Below are positions 1 through 7,970 of a stretch of DNA of 32,789 bases, piece by piece. This DNA comes from Sulfurimonas sp. Lineage in GTDB: Bacteria > Campylobacterota > Campylobacteria > Campylobacterales > Sulfurimonadaceae. A program made the translations under genes and the position numbers. A model generated the notes under the pieces. The model did no database searches. It was not told where the DNA came from and was given only the letters and a program-made list of their open reading frames with translations. Numbering within the stretch: position 1 is the stretch's first letter; every line of letters starts with the position of its first letter. The stretch spans positions 1 through 32,789 of the forward strand of contig JALSLR010000103.1 of the NCBI GenBank assembly GCA_026988245.1, given 5' to 3'.

Positions 1-125
1 TCAAGCTTATGCACGCATGAAAGTAAAAAAGTGGCCAAATAAACGATGCGTGAGGTGGCCAAGTGTTAATGCGCGCACTGGCCAAGTAGTAACGCGCGGG
101 GTGGCCAAATGTAATGCGTACCTAC
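1..125. mobile_element. Putative end of an IS21-family-like insertion sequence
   Basis: The first 125 bases carry four clear TGGCCAA blocks, each followed by a variant of GTAATGCGCG, plus a degenerate fifth unit at 2-16. Read on the minus strand from about 125, the segment begins TGTAGGTACGCATTAC and runs into TGGCCAC. A TG terminus followed by several subterminal repeats is the known end structure of IS21-family elements. No transposase gene is in the window, so the element body, if there is one, lies to the left. The boundary at about 125 (or 130) is inferred from the terminal CA. It could instead be a relic end or an unrelated tandem repeat. Confidence 0.42.
31..120 (+). repeat. Imperfect tandem repeats with TGGCCAA core, 23-24 bp period
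   Basis: TGGCCAA occurs at 32-38, 56-62, 79-85 and 102-108, spaced 24, 23 and 23 bases. Each copy is followed by a GC-richer tail (ATGCGTG, ATGCGCG, ACGCGCG, ATGCGTA) that stands out from the AT-rich surroundings. The period is close to two helical turns, which suits an array bound by a protein such as a transposase. Confidence 0.85.
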
Positions 126-206
126 ATACAGAAAGTCGAGAGTATGGAAAAAAAGTTTTAGCTAACTATGTAATGTATAAAAAAATTCTTAATGAAGAAA
201 TTTCTA

Positions 207-692
207 TTATTGATCTTTTTGATAGTTTAAAAGAGCCGAAAAAGACTGATCGCTTTCGAGTTTCAAACTAAGGGACTTTCCTTCTTTGTCGAATGATACT
301 AAATAATATCTATTCCATTTATTTTTTGAACCACTAAGTTTATAAAATCTATTGTTACTATCTAATTCTTTTAATTTAAGTGGCTGTTTATCGTTCAATA
401 GAATACTTAATGTGTTATTGTTTTGAGTATTTGGATTAGATATAGTTTTGGCATTTTTGAGATAAATATAAACGAAGAAGTATTCATTTCCATTATATGT
501 ATTAGGATACACTTTGTTGAGATATATTGCATTAAAAGCACCTATAATTTTTGTGTTTTTAACAATCTTTGTTCTTTTGAGAGAGGTAGCACTTAATTCT
601 TGATTTGAATCCATTGAAAAATCAGAAAAAGCATTTTTGTGAGAACAGGAGTTAAGAAATAATACCAATAATAAAGTCATAAAAAAATTCAT
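207..692 (-). CDS. Small hypothetical lipoprotein
   Basis: This is a 161-residue protein with a short hydrophobic signal (about residues 2-13) and a lipobox-like LNSC ending at Cys16, so it is probably lipidated and held at the envelope. The rest is polar and rich in Asn, Lys and Ser, with no catalytic motif I recognise. The C-terminal half (YYLVSFDKEG onward) reads like a compact beta domain. Its end overlaps a doubtful plus-strand reading frame that runs out of the repeat array, and I take this minus-strand frame as the real gene. It has no operon partner: the next gene, mobB, is divergent and 86 bases away. The function is unknown. Confidence 0.75.
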   Translation of the reverse strand: MNFFMTLLLVLFLNSCSHKNAFSDFSMDSNQELSATSLKRTKIVKNTKIIGAFNAIYLNKVYPNTYNGNEYFFVYIYLKNAKTISNPNTQNNNTLSILLNDKQPLKLKELDSNNRFYKLSGSKNKWNRYYLVSFDKEGKSLSLKLESDQSFSALLNYQKDQ

Positions 693-737
693 AGTGAAAT
701 TATAACTTATTAAACAACTTTTTAAGTGAGTATTTTG

Positions 738-743
738 TATAAT
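738..743 (+). promoter_or_regulatory. Probable -10 box of the mobB-fbp operon
   Basis: TATAAT is preceded directly by TTTTG, so it reads as an extended -10 (TG next to the hexamer), 35 bases before the mobB start. Upstream is T-rich with no clear -35, as is usual in this phylum. AAGG at 771-774 can serve as the ribosome binding site. Confidence 0.6.
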
Positions 744-778
744 CTCATAAAAGTTACAGGGTAGGAAAGCAAGGTAGA

Positions 779-1282
779 ATGAAAAAAAGATTAGCGATTG
801 CGTTTACGGGACCATCAAATAGTGGTAAAACTACTCTAATACTTAAAGTTGCAAGAAAACTCATCCATGAGAAAAACTTTGAAGTAGCTATCATTAAACA
901 TGATCCAGGAGATAAAGCAAGATTTGATGTTGCAGGCAAAGATAGTTATAAGTTCAGTGATACTGGAGCAGAGGTTATTGTCACCTCTCCTACTCGCACA
1001 ACATATTTTTCTCAACGCCAAAAAGAGCTAGATGAGATGATAAGACTTTTAAATGATTTTGATATTGTACTCGTTGAAGGTCTTAAAAATTTACCGCTAC
1101 CTCGTATAGGAATTTTTCGAAATGAATTAGATAGTGAGTATTTTAATTACATGAATGCTTTAGCTATAGATGAGAGTATAGATGTGTCAAAATATAGTTT
1201 GCCAGCAAATATAGACATACTAAATCTCAATGATTGCGAAAGTGTAATTGCATGGATACTTAAAAATGCCAAAGAAGTTTAA
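779..1282 (+). CDS. mobB: Molybdopterin-guanine dinucleotide biosynthesis protein MobB
   Basis: MobB is a P-loop GTPase that helps MobA attach GMP to molybdopterin, making the bis-MGD cofactor used by nitrate, formate and similar reductases. The protein has 167 residues, normal for the family. The Walker A motif GPSNSGKT is at residues 11-18, the MobB signature KHDPGDKARFD at about 40-50, and VEG at 99-101 before the PRIGIFR stretch. Start ATG 779 follows AAGG. Only nine bases separate it from fbp, so the two are probably cotranscribed although their pathways differ. MobA is not in the window. The cofactor link suggests an anaerobic or nitrate-respiring life style, which is inference. Confidence 0.93.
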   Translation: MKKRLAIAFTGPSNSGKTTLILKVARKLIHEKNFEVAIIKHDPGDKARFDVAGKDSYKFSDTGAEVIVTSPTRTTYFSQRQKELDEMIRLLNDFDIVLVEGLKNLPLPRIGIFRNELDSEYFNYMNALAIDESIDVSKYSLPANIDILNLNDCESVIAWILKNAKEV

Positions 1283-1291
1283 GGATAAATA

Positions 1292-2131
1292 ATGACTGAT
1301 ATATTTGAAGCGATACAAAAAACTGCTAAAAGAATTAAAAATGCGATAGATGTTAAAGATTTTGGCTACTCATCACAAGAGAATAGCTCTGGAGAAACAC
1401 AACTGCAGCTAGATATAAAATGTGACATGATTATAGAAGAAGAATTTTCTCGTGTGTCTTCCATACACACTATTGCTAGCGAAGAGAAAGAAAATGAGAT
1501 GCTACTTAATGAAAGTGGTAAATATTTTATTGCTTATGATCCACTTGATGGCTCCTCTCTCGTAGATGTGAACCTTAGTGTTGGCTCTATTTTTGGAATT
1601 TATGATGGTGCTTTTGGCGCTGAATATATGGTGGCTTCTTGCTATGTTGTCTTTGGACCAAGAGTAGAGATGGTGTTTGCTCATAACAAAACAAAAATGC
1701 ACTTACTTCAAAATGGTGAATTTGAATTTGTTAAAGAAATTCGCTTAAACGAAAAAGGAAATCTAAATGCTCCAGGAGGGACTCAGCAAAATTGGCCTTC
1801 ATATCACAAGGAGATGGTAGAGAGTTTCTTTTCCGAGGGTTATAGATTAAGATACTCGGGAGGAATGGTGCCAGATTTGCATCAACTGCTTTTAAAAGGT
1901 GGTGGACTATTTTCTTATCCTGCCACTAGCGATAAGCCAGATGGTAAGCTTCGTAAACTTTTTGAAGTTTTTCCATTTGCTTTTGCATATATCAAGGCCG
2001 GCGGCGAAGCTATTGATGGCAAAGCTGATTTATTGAGTCTTGGATGTAAGCATATCCATGATACATCACCATGTTTCTTTGGCTCTAAATATGAAATTGA
2101 AAGAGTAAAAGAAGTTTATGCAAATAACTAA
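1292..2131 (+). CDS. fbp: Class I fructose-1,6-bisphosphatase
   Basis: The enzyme removes the 1-phosphate of fructose 1,6-bisphosphate in the cytoplasm, a committed step of gluconeogenesis. It has 279 residues, slightly shorter than the E. coli enzyme. The metal-binding signature YDPLDGSS is at residues 82-89, with conserved acidic residues before it (ASEEKEN, 62-68). The substrate-binding segment RYSGGMVPD and the C-terminal [10 protein letters not shown] and GGEAIDGK blocks typical of class I are all present. AAGGA lies just before the ATG. The last 14 bases overlap the next small gene. In an autotrophic member of this group it would supply hexose from fixed carbon. Confidence 0.95.
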   Translation: MTDIFEAIQKTAKRIKNAIDVKDFGYSSQENSSGETQLQLDIKCDMIIEEEFSRVSSIHTIASEEKENEMLLNESGKYFIAYDPLDGSSLVDVNLSVGSIFGIYDGAFGAEYMVASCYVVFGPRVEMVFAHNKTKMHLLQNGEFEFVKEIRLNEKGNLNAPGGTQQNWPSYHKEMVESFFSEGYRLRYSGGMVPDLHQLLLKGGGLFSYPATSDKPDGKLRKLFEVFPFAFAYIKAGGEAIDGKADLLSLGCKHIHDTSPCFFGSKYEIERVKEVYANN

Positions 2132-2324
2132 TGAAATTGAGCTAGATAAGTTCGAGATTCATCTAGATGCAATGATAAAAAAGCTTCAAGTATGTCAAGA
2201 CGAAAAACAATTAAAAACTTGCAGTGATTGCGAGGCATATCTGTCCTGCGAACTAAGAGAAGATTATGTTAAATCTGTTTACAATTCCATGTCTAAAGGT
2301 GATACAGGTGGGTTCGAGTTTTGA
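2118..2324 (+). CDS. Cys-rich small protein, possible metal binder
   Basis: This 68-residue protein overlaps the end of fbp by 14 bases in another frame, so it is likely translationally coupled to it. It has four cysteines at 26, 35, 38 and 44 (C-x8-C-x2-C-x5-C) inside a helical, charged sequence, which could hold zinc or an iron-sulfur cluster. There is no signal peptide, so it should be cytoplasmic. I do not recognise a named family, though it looks like a conserved small protein of this phylum. It is followed by a short hairpin with a T run and then metG. Confidence 0.72.
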   Translation: MQITNEIELDKFEIHLDAMIKKLQVCQDEKQLKTCSDCEAYLSCELREDYVKSVYNSMSKGDTGGFEF

Positions 2325-2329
2325 TTGTT

Positions 2330-2346
2330 GCGATTCATCGCTTTTT
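2330..2346 (+). terminator. Short hairpin with T run after the fbp operon
   Basis: GCGA at 2330-2333 and TCGC at 2338-2341 can pair around a TTCA loop, followed by five Ts. The stem is only 4-5 bp, so it is a weak terminator candidate. The T run leads into a TATAAT at 2346-2351 that could restart transcription for metG. Confidence 0.4.
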
Positions 2347-2351
2347 ATAAT
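2346..2351 (+). promoter_or_regulatory. Probable -10 box for metG
   Basis: TATAAT lies 18 bases before the TTG start of metG, directly after the T run of the preceding hairpin. That gives a leader of about a dozen bases with AAAGGA at 2359-2364. Confidence 0.5.
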
Positions 2352-2369
2352 ACTAAATAAAGGATTTTT

Positions 2370-4304
2370 TTGAGTAAATATATAACTACCCCCATCTACT
2401 ATGTTAATGGAGAAGCACATATTGGACATGCGTATACAACATTTATAGCTGATACGATAGCTAGGTATGAAAGATTAAAAGGAGAGCGAACTTATTTTCT
2501 TACAGGTACAGATGAGCATGGTCAAAAAATTGAAGAATCAGCGCAAAAAAATAATAAACCTACGCAAGAATTTGCAAATGAGATTAGTGCTACCTTTAAA
2601 AGTCTTTGGGATGAATTTGATATCGGCTACGATAAATTTATCCGCACAACCGATGAAGATCACAAAATAGGTGTTCAAAAAGCTTTTGAAACAATGTATG
2701 CAAAGGGTGATATATATAAAGATTTTTATGAAGGACATTATTGTGTAAGTTGTGAAACTTTTTTCCCTGAAACTCAACTTATAGATGGTGAGTTTTGTCC
2801 AGATTGTGGAAGAACTACTAACGTTGTGAAAGAAGAAAGTTATTTTTTTAGGCTCTCCAAATACGAAGATAAACTTTTAGCTTATTATGAAGATCATCCC
2901 GACTTTGTTCTTCCTCGCTCACGTATTAACGAAGTGAAGAATTTTGTTAAAGGTGGATTGCGTGATCTTTCTGTTACTAGAACATCTTTTACTTGGGGTG
3001 TAAAGATGCCAAAATCATTCGATGACGACAAGCATGTTATGTATGTATGGCTTGACGCCTTACTTAATTACATTACTGCGCTAGGGTATGGAAAAGATGA
3101 GGCTAATATGGACTATTGGCCAGCATCTATACAACTTGTAGGTAAAGATATATTGCGTTTTCATGCTATCTATTGGCCAGCATTTTTAATGAGTCTTGAG
3201 CTTCCATTACCGAAGCACATTGGTGCACATGGTTGGTGGACCAGGGATGGTGAAAAGATGAGTAAATCAAAAGGAAATGTGATAGCTCCAAAAGAAGTCG
3301 CTGATGCTTATGGTGCTGAAAATTTAAGATATTTTATGCTTAGAGAGGTTCCTTTTGGTCAGGATGGTGACTTTTCACAACGTGCATTTATCGACAGAAT
3401 TAATTCGGAACTCAGCAATGATTTAGGTAACCTACTAAATCGCATTATAGGCATGAGTGGAAAATACTCCGAGTTTAATATAAATAGTGTTGATGTATTA
3501 AAGTATCATAAAAAAGAGTTAACAAAAATGAATGAAGTGCTAGATTCTCTTGATGTTCTCATGGAAAATCTACAGACTCATCGCTACTTAGAAGAGCTTT
3601 GGAAGCTTTTTGCTATAGGAAATAAGGCTATAGAAGAACATGCTCCGTGGGTTAAGATGAAAGAAAACAAAAAAGATGAGGCTTTAGCTACGGTTGCGTT
3701 AATTGCAAATATACTAGCACGTGCATCAGTAATGCTTCATCCCGTTATGCCTAACACAACAAATACAATAGCAGATGCTTTAAATTTTGAAATAAATAAC
3801 AATAGCTATAAAAAGTTTATTTTAGATAAAAACATGCTGGAACCTTTTGTTATCAAAAAAGTTCCACCACTTTTCCCTCGCGTTGAGGAACTTTTAATAC
3901 CCGAAGCTCCTAGAGCAGAACCAAACAGTTTAAAAGACACTCCAAAAGAAAATAAACAGGTTTTAGCAGAAGAAGATAACCTTATAGAAATAGGTCAATT
4001 TTTTGAAACATCTTTACAGGTAGGAACTATCGTAGAAGCCCTAGAAGTTCCAAAAAGTAAAAAGCTGCTTAAGCTACAAGTTGATTTAGGTGAAGAAAAT
4101 GTAAAACAAATTGTAGCAGGGATTAAAGAATTTTATACGACTGAGGATTTACTAGGGACTCAGGCTTGTGTAGTAGCAAACCTTAAGCCTGCAAAATTAA
4201 TGGGAATGTTAAGTGAAGGTATGCTTTTAGCTGCAAAAGATGAAGATGGACTATGTTTAGTGAGACCGGAAAAATTCAAAAAACCCGGAACGCCTATTGG
4301 ATGA
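2370..4304 (+). CDS. metG: Methionyl-tRNA synthetase
   Basis: MetG charges tRNA-Met with methionine in the cytoplasm. This 644-residue form has HIGH at residues 17-20, the zinc knuckle cysteines at 125, 128, 143 and 146, and KMSKS at 296-300. An EMAP/Arc1p-like tRNA-binding domain at about 540-644 (FETSLQVGTI to the KPAKLMGMLSEGM block) is fused at the end. The start is an unusual TTG: AAAGGA lies five bases upstream, and the next residues SKYITTPIYYVNG are the conserved N-terminus. The stop overlaps the start of the next gene as ATGA, so the two are translationally coupled. Confidence 0.96.
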   Translation: MSKYITTPIYYVNGEAHIGHAYTTFIADTIARYERLKGERTYFLTGTDEHGQKIEESAQKNNKPTQEFANEISATFKSLWDEFDIGYDKFIRTTDEDHKIGVQKAFETMYAKGDIYKDFYEGHYCVSCETFFPETQLIDGEFCPDCGRTTNVVKEESYFFRLSKYEDKLLAYYEDHPDFVLPRSRINEVKNFVKGGLRDLSVTRTSFTWGVKMPKSFDDDKHVMYVWLDALLNYITALGYGKDEANMDYWPASIQLVGKDILRFHAIYWPAFLMSLELPLPKHIGAHGWWTRDGEKMSKSKGNVIAPKEVADAYGAENLRYFMLREVPFGQDGDFSQRAFIDRINSELSNDLGNLLNRIIGMSGKYSEFNINSVDVLKYHKKELTKMNEVLDSLDVLMENLQTHRYLEELWKLFAIGNKAIEEHAPWVKMKENKKDEALATVALIANILARASVMLHPVMPNTTNTIADALNFEINNNSYKKFILDKNMLEPFVIKKVPPLFPRVEELLIPEAPRAEPNSLKDTPKENKQVLAEEDNLIEIGQFFETSLQVGTIVEALEVPKSKKLLKLQVDLGEENVKQIVAGIKEFYTTEDLLGTQACVVANLKPAKLMGMLSEGMLLAAKDEDGLCLVRPEKFKKPGTPIG

Positions 4305-5296
4305 GACTTGAGAATCTTTTAGCTCTAACAGGAGCAAAACTTGTCAACAATCCTTGCGTTAATAATTTTGAAGGTATTATTTTTGATGCTAATAAAATTA
4401 AACGAGGCGACCTTTATGTTGCCTATGATATCGCCGAAGTAAATATAGCTGTACAGAATGGTGCTTACGGAATCCTTTATGATACTCAGCTCAGCGTTAC
4501 AGATGAAGAAATAGCGTGGATAAAGGTTCTAGATGTTGATTTAGCTCTTGAAAAGCTTCTTAGGTTTAAATTGATAGAAAATGACACTATTGCATATGAG
4601 TGTGATGAAATAGTTTTAAAACTAGCATTGCAGATAAATACAAACAAGAACTTTTTGGTTGTAAATGAAAAAAGCATAAGGACTTTTAGACAGTTGTGGA
4701 ATATTGAGCCCAGAACGATAATATTGTTTTGTCCTGCTCTTTATAAAGCCAATGTCTTTGCATATATTAAAAAAATCTATACAGATTCAAAAAAGCATAT
4801 AGATATTATAGAGCAAACCCTGTTTGAAACTTCATTTATATACAATAATAAATATTATGAAAGGCAGTTGATTTCGCCTTTTTTTATTCCCTATCTTGAG
4901 ACATTATTTCATCTATATGATACCCTTAATATTAATTTTAAATTGAATAAATTTACTTCTATAGATAATTTTGAAGCTATTTTTACAAATAAAAACTTAG
5001 AAATAAAAGATTTTGGAGCAAGTGATAAGGTGCTTATTTTTGAAAAAAATAGTTCTTTGATAGATAAAGAGATAAGCTTCTTACAAAAAAATGCTTCTTG
5101 GGCAAATATCATATACTTAGTGCCCAACTCCGTGCATTTACAAAATAACACTAATGCTTTTTCATATACAAAAGAGAAAGATATTATGGATATATTAAAA
5201 CGTGAAAAATTTCATTTTGCCCTGGTTGTTGGTGTGGATAAATCAATATTAAATACGCAAATCCAAACCCAAGAACAACTTTTGTTTGATATATAA
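4301..5296 (+). CDS. Mur-ligase-like protein lacking the ATP-binding domain
   Basis: The 331-residue protein starts at ATG 4301, which overlaps the metG stop as ATGA; the in-frame ATG at 4253 lies inside metG and is rejected. Residues 1-85 resemble the N-terminal UDP-sugar-binding domain of MurE/MurF (GIIFDANKIKRGDLYVAYD, then NGAYGILYD and the WIKVLDVDLALEKL segment). The central ligase domain should carry a GxxGKT P-loop, and none is visible. The remainder is a diverged alpha/beta sequence. Genes beside metG in Campylobacter and Helicobacter have the same character. It is probably a non-catalytic homologue; a role in peptidoglycan metabolism is only a guess. Confidence 0.75.
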   Translation: MRLENLLALTGAKLVNNPCVNNFEGIIFDANKIKRGDLYVAYDIAEVNIAVQNGAYGILYDTQLSVTDEEIAWIKVLDVDLALEKLLRFKLIENDTIAYECDEIVLKLALQINTNKNFLVVNEKSIRTFRQLWNIEPRTIILFCPALYKANVFAYIKKIYTDSKKHIDIIEQTLFETSFIYNNKYYERQLISPFFIPYLETLFHLYDTLNINFKLNKFTSIDNFEAIFTNKNLEIKDFGASDKVLIFEKNSSLIDKEISFLQKNASWANIIYLVPNSVHLQNNTNAFSYTKEKDIMDILKREKFHFALVVGVDKSILNTQIQTQEQLLFDI

Positions 5297-5307
5297 GGAC
5301 TCAAAAT

Positions 5308-6450
5308 ATGAATCGTAGAAATTTTTTAAAAGCTAGCGCATTGGTCAGTGGAGCAAGCTTGACATTTGTTGGTTGTAATGAATCCAATAGACAGGCTATA
5401 GACTATACTAAACATCCTTCTCAAGATTTAAGTACACATGATGTTAAGCGTATAAATATTAATAAAAATAAAAAAACTATTATAAAGCTTGCTACAAGTT
5501 GGCCTGCTCATTTTCCAATAATGGGGACCGGAGTAGAGAAATTTGCTTCAAGAATAAAAGCAGTAAGTGGTGGGTCTTTAGAAGTAAAAATTTATCCAAA
5601 AAATGTTCTTATACCTGCATTAGCTGTTTTTGATGCAGCATCAAGTGGACAAATAGATGCTTTTCATTCTGGACCATATTATTGGAAAGGAAAAAACTCT
5701 GCATTTTCACTCTACAGTGGTTTTCCGTTTGGTTTTACTGCTGAGGAAATTAACTCATGGATGCTTTTTGGTGGTGGATATGATCTTTGGCGAGAACAAT
5801 ATGCTAAGTATAATCTCTATCCTTTCATGGGAGGAAACACAAACATACAGATGGGTGGGTGGTTTAGAAAACCTATCAATTCCCTTGAAGATATGCATGG
5901 CTTAAAGATGCGTATTCCCGGTCTTGGGGGAGAAGTATTTTCGAAGTTAGGGGTTAACCCTATTTTACTTCCTGCTGGCGAGATATACACATCACTAGAA
6001 CGGGGAGTTATCGATGCAACAGAATGGGTAGGGCCTGCTCTTGATATAAAAATGGGATTTTATAAGGTTGCACCTTATTATTATTCAGGTTGGCACGAAC
6101 CTGGTTCAATTTTAGAGCTTACTTTTAACAAGCAGTCTTGGAAGAAGCTCTCAGATGAACACCAGATCATGGTAGAAATGGCTTCAAATGAGATGAATTC
6201 AAGTATGACATATGAATTTCACTCTAAAAACATATATGCCTTACAAAAACTTCAGGGGCTTGGAGTCAAGCTTCAAAGATATCCTGAAGATGTTATTGAA
6301 GCCGGAAAAATTGCACTTCAAGAAGTTTTGATGCAATTAAGTGAAAAAAATAAAGATTTTGATATTGTAAATAAGTCTATTGAAAAATATTTGAAATTAT
6401 CTAAAGAATGGAGCGAGGCAAGCTTAACTCATTTTTTAAATATTAGATAA
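5308..6450 (+). CDS. TRAP transporter solute-binding lipoprotein (DctP/TakP type)
   Basis: This 380-residue periplasmic receptor captures organic or keto acids for a TRAP transporter. The N-terminus has a Tat-type RRNFLK motif (3-8) followed by a hydrophobic run and FVGC with Cys23, so it looks Tat-exported and lipidated. The mature part has the DctP fold landmarks: SGGSLEVKIYP, DAASSGQIDAFHSG, LKMRIPG (carboxylate-binding Arg) and the TakP-like ATEWVGP and GFYKVAPYYY blocks. No DctQ or DctM membrane subunits are nearby, so it is an orphan here. It sits 11 bases after the Mur-like gene, and its stop overlaps the convergent YgjP-type gene by eight bases. The ligand cannot be told from sequence. 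Confidence 0.88.
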   Translation: MNRRNFLKASALVSGASLTFVGCNESNRQAIDYTKHPSQDLSTHDVKRININKNKKTIIKLATSWPAHFPIMGTGVEKFASRIKAVSGGSLEVKIYPKNVLIPALAVFDAASSGQIDAFHSGPYYWKGKNSAFSLYSGFPFGFTAEEINSWMLFGGGYDLWREQYAKYNLYPFMGGNTNIQMGGWFRKPINSLEDMHGLKMRIPGLGGEVFSKLGVNPILLPAGEIYTSLERGVIDATEWVGPALDIKMGFYKVAPYYYSGWHEPGSILELTFNKQSWKKLSDEHQIMVEMASNEMNSSMTYEFHSKNIYALQKLQGLGVKLQRYPEDVIEAGKIALQEVLMQLSEKNKDFDIVNKSIEKYLKLSKEWSEASLTHFLNIR

Positions 6451-6991
6451 AAATTATACGAGATAAAGTTCTTTTGGCTTCCTCAGCATGAGGCAGATAG
6501 TTAAATACGAGCTGGTGGAATTCTTTTGAATGGTTCATGTGTACTAGATGTGCTAATTCATGAACTACTACATAGTCTATACAGATTTCCGGTGTTTTAA
6601 TTAACTTTTTATTTAAGGTTATCCTTCCCTTATTTGTGCAACTGCCCCATCTGTTTTTCATTTTACGAAATTTTAATTCATCATAGTGGAGATTCATGGT
6701 TTTTGCAAAAAACTCCACCTTTTGTGTCAGGTATTCTTGTGATTGTATTGAATCAATATCATCAAGAGTAAGTATGATTGGTGGATTTGATTCTATATGA
6801 TATATTTTTTTTCTTATCCATGATTCCCTATCGGTTAAAAGTGTATTGATGAATTTTGAGGAGACTTGAGGTGTCTTTAAGACTATATTTGCTTGTTTAT
6901 CTATACTTATATAACTATTTTTTAATCTTGGATTGCATATGTGGGTAATAGATAAACCATTGTAAAAAATATTACTCGTACTCGATAACAT
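6443..6991 (-). CDS. YgjP-type (DUF45) metallopeptidase-like protein
   Basis: This is a cytoplasmic protein of about 182 residues. The zinc motif HELAH (in [18 protein letters not shown]) and the preceding RWGSC block with RITLN are diagnostic of the YgjP/WLM family of gluzincin-like proteins. The downstream His of MNHSKEF is the likely third ligand. The true substrate is unknown for most members. I chose ATG 6991 because the conserved domain begins just after it; an upstream ATG at 7018 gives 191 residues. Both starts overlap the end of queC, so it is probably translationally coupled to queC. The last bases overlap the TRAP gene stop. Confidence 0.85.
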   Translation of the reverse strand: MLSSTSNIFYNGLSITHICNPRLKNSYISIDKQANIVLKTPQVSSKFINTLLTDRESWIRKKIYHIESNPPIILTLDDIDSIQSQEYLTQKVEFFAKTMNLHYDELKFRKMKNRWGSCTNKGRITLNKKLIKTPEICIDYVVVHELAHLVHMNHSKEFHQLVFNYLPHAEEAKRTLSRIIFI

Positions 6992-7646
6992 CTCTAACAC
7001 CAGCTTTTTTAAAACCATTTAATCTGAGTCTACAGCTGTCGCACACTCCACACGCTTTATCTTCATTTTTGTAACAACTCCACGTTAAATGCAAGGGGAC
7101 ATTGAGCTCAAGAGATTTTTGCACTATTTGAGATTTGCTCATATCGACCAATGGCATATCGATGGTTATATGTGTGCTTTCCTTTGTTCCTAGATTAATA
7201 CTCTCCTGCATGCTTTGTATGTAGCTTTTTCTACAGTCAGGATAACCGCTACTGTCTTCCTCTACAACACCTATGCTTATAAGAGATGCTCCTTCTTTTT
7301 CTGCTAAAGCAGCTGCCATGCTTAAAAATATTCCATTTCTAAATGGAACATAAGTAATAGGGATACCCTCTTCTATTCCATTGGTTGGAATTTTTATACT
7401 TTTATCTGTAAGAGCTGAAGCACCAAGCTTTGAAAAAAAATCTAAATCAAGCTTGTACCTGCTATGTACATTTAGCGCATTGCATATATTATCGAAACAC
7501 TCAAGTTCTTTTGTTTGCGTGATTTGATTATAATTAAAATGCACAGCTATAATATCATATTTGTTCTTTTTAGCCATATAAGCACTAAGAGTAGAGTCCA
7601 TGCCACCACTCATTATGCAAACGGCTTTTTTACTATTTAAATTCAT
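6972..7646 (-). CDS. queC: 7-cyano-7-deazaguanine synthase QueC
   Basis: QueC converts 7-carboxy-7-deazaguanine to preQ0 with ATP and ammonia, a step toward queuosine in tRNA. It has 224 residues, normal for the family. The PP-loop motif SGGMDST is at residues 13-19, and the C-terminal zinc site C-x8-C-x2-C-x2-C lies in [17 protein letters not shown]. The ATG at 7646 follows an AT-rich intergenic stretch shared with the divergent small gene at 7730. No preQ1 riboswitch-like fold is apparent in the roughly 80 bases upstream. The YgjP-type gene overlaps its 3' end. Confidence 0.95.
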   Translation of the reverse strand: MNLNSKKAVCIMSGGMDSTLSAYMAKKNKYDIIAVHFNYNQITQTKELECFDNICNALNVHSRYKLDLDFFSKLGASALTDKSIKIPTNGIEEGIPITYVPFRNGIFLSMAAALAEKEGASLISIGVVEEDSSGYPDCRKSYIQSMQESINLGTKESTHITIDMPLVDMSKSQIVQKSLELNVPLHLTWSCYKNEDKACGVCDSCRLRLNGFKKAGVRDVIEYE

Positions 7647-7729
7647 AATGAAATTTTAACATATATTTTTAATGTTAATTAAAAGAAAATAGCAATACAA
7701 TAAAAGATAATAATTAAAAGGAACATATT

Positions 7730-7912
7730 ATGGAAGTATCATCATCAAGTACACCAACAGTAGGTCTACCAGAATCAAAAAGTCCGCTACAAAAGTCCAC
7801 AGAGATACCAGCTCAACAAGTAACAAAATTACTTGAGGGACTAGAGGAACAAACTAGACAGACTAATGCTCAAAAAACTGGCGTAGGAAACAGCATAAAT
7901 TTAACTGCATAA
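7730..7912 (+). CDS. Small polar protein of 60 residues, function unknown
   Basis: A strong AAGGAA at 7718-7723 precedes the ATG, and a perfect hairpin follows the stop, so this small gene looks like a self-standing transcription unit. The N-terminal half is Ser/Thr/Pro-rich and probably disordered. The second half (QQVTKLLEGLEEQTRQTNAQKT) is a likely amphipathic helix, and it ends GNSINLTA. There is no signal peptide or membrane segment. It resembles short motility-associated or other small conserved proteins of flagellated Campylobacterota, but I cannot name a family. Confidence 0.7.
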   Translation: MEVSSSSTPTVGLPESKSPLQKSTEIPAQQVTKLLEGLEEQTRQTNAQKTGVGNSINLTA

Positions 7913-7917
7913 TCTAC

Positions 7918-7944
7918 ACAAATAGACCAATCTAGTCTATTTGT
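7918..7944 (+). terminator. Perfect 10-bp hairpin after the 60-residue gene
   Basis: ACAAATAGAC (7918-7927) pairs perfectly with GTCTATTTGT (7935-7944) around a seven-base loop, six bases after the stop. The downstream T tract is poor (AAACTTCATTT), so termination may be partial, or the hairpin may protect the 3' end. It ends 26 bases before the ybeY start. Confidence 0.65.
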
Positions 7945-7954
7945 AAACTTCATT

Positions 7955-7963
7955 TGATATAAT
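7955..7963 (+). promoter_or_regulatory. Extended -10 box directly before ybeY
   Basis: TGATATAAT fits the extended -10 consensus (TGnTATAAT) common in this phylum. Its last base is only seven bases before the ybeY ATG at 7971, so transcription would begin at or next to the start codon. No ribosome binding site is present between them. Confidence 0.6.
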
Positions 7964-7970
7964 CATCCTT

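Noticed and set aside
17..271. An 84-residue plus-strand frame starting in the repeat array
   Set aside because: Its first third is the repeat DNA itself, it has no ribosome site, and its tail overlaps the end of the better-supported lipoprotein gene. It could hold the relic tail of an interrupted gene, but nothing supports that.
4253..4300. Upstream start of the Mur-like gene, 16 residues earlier
   Set aside because: It lies inside metG out of frame and lacks a ribosome site; ATG 4301 forms the usual ATGA overlap.
7647..7729. A preQ1 riboswitch upstream of queC
   Set aside because: The interval is short and almost all A and T, with no C-rich hairpin or A-rich tail pseudoknot pattern.
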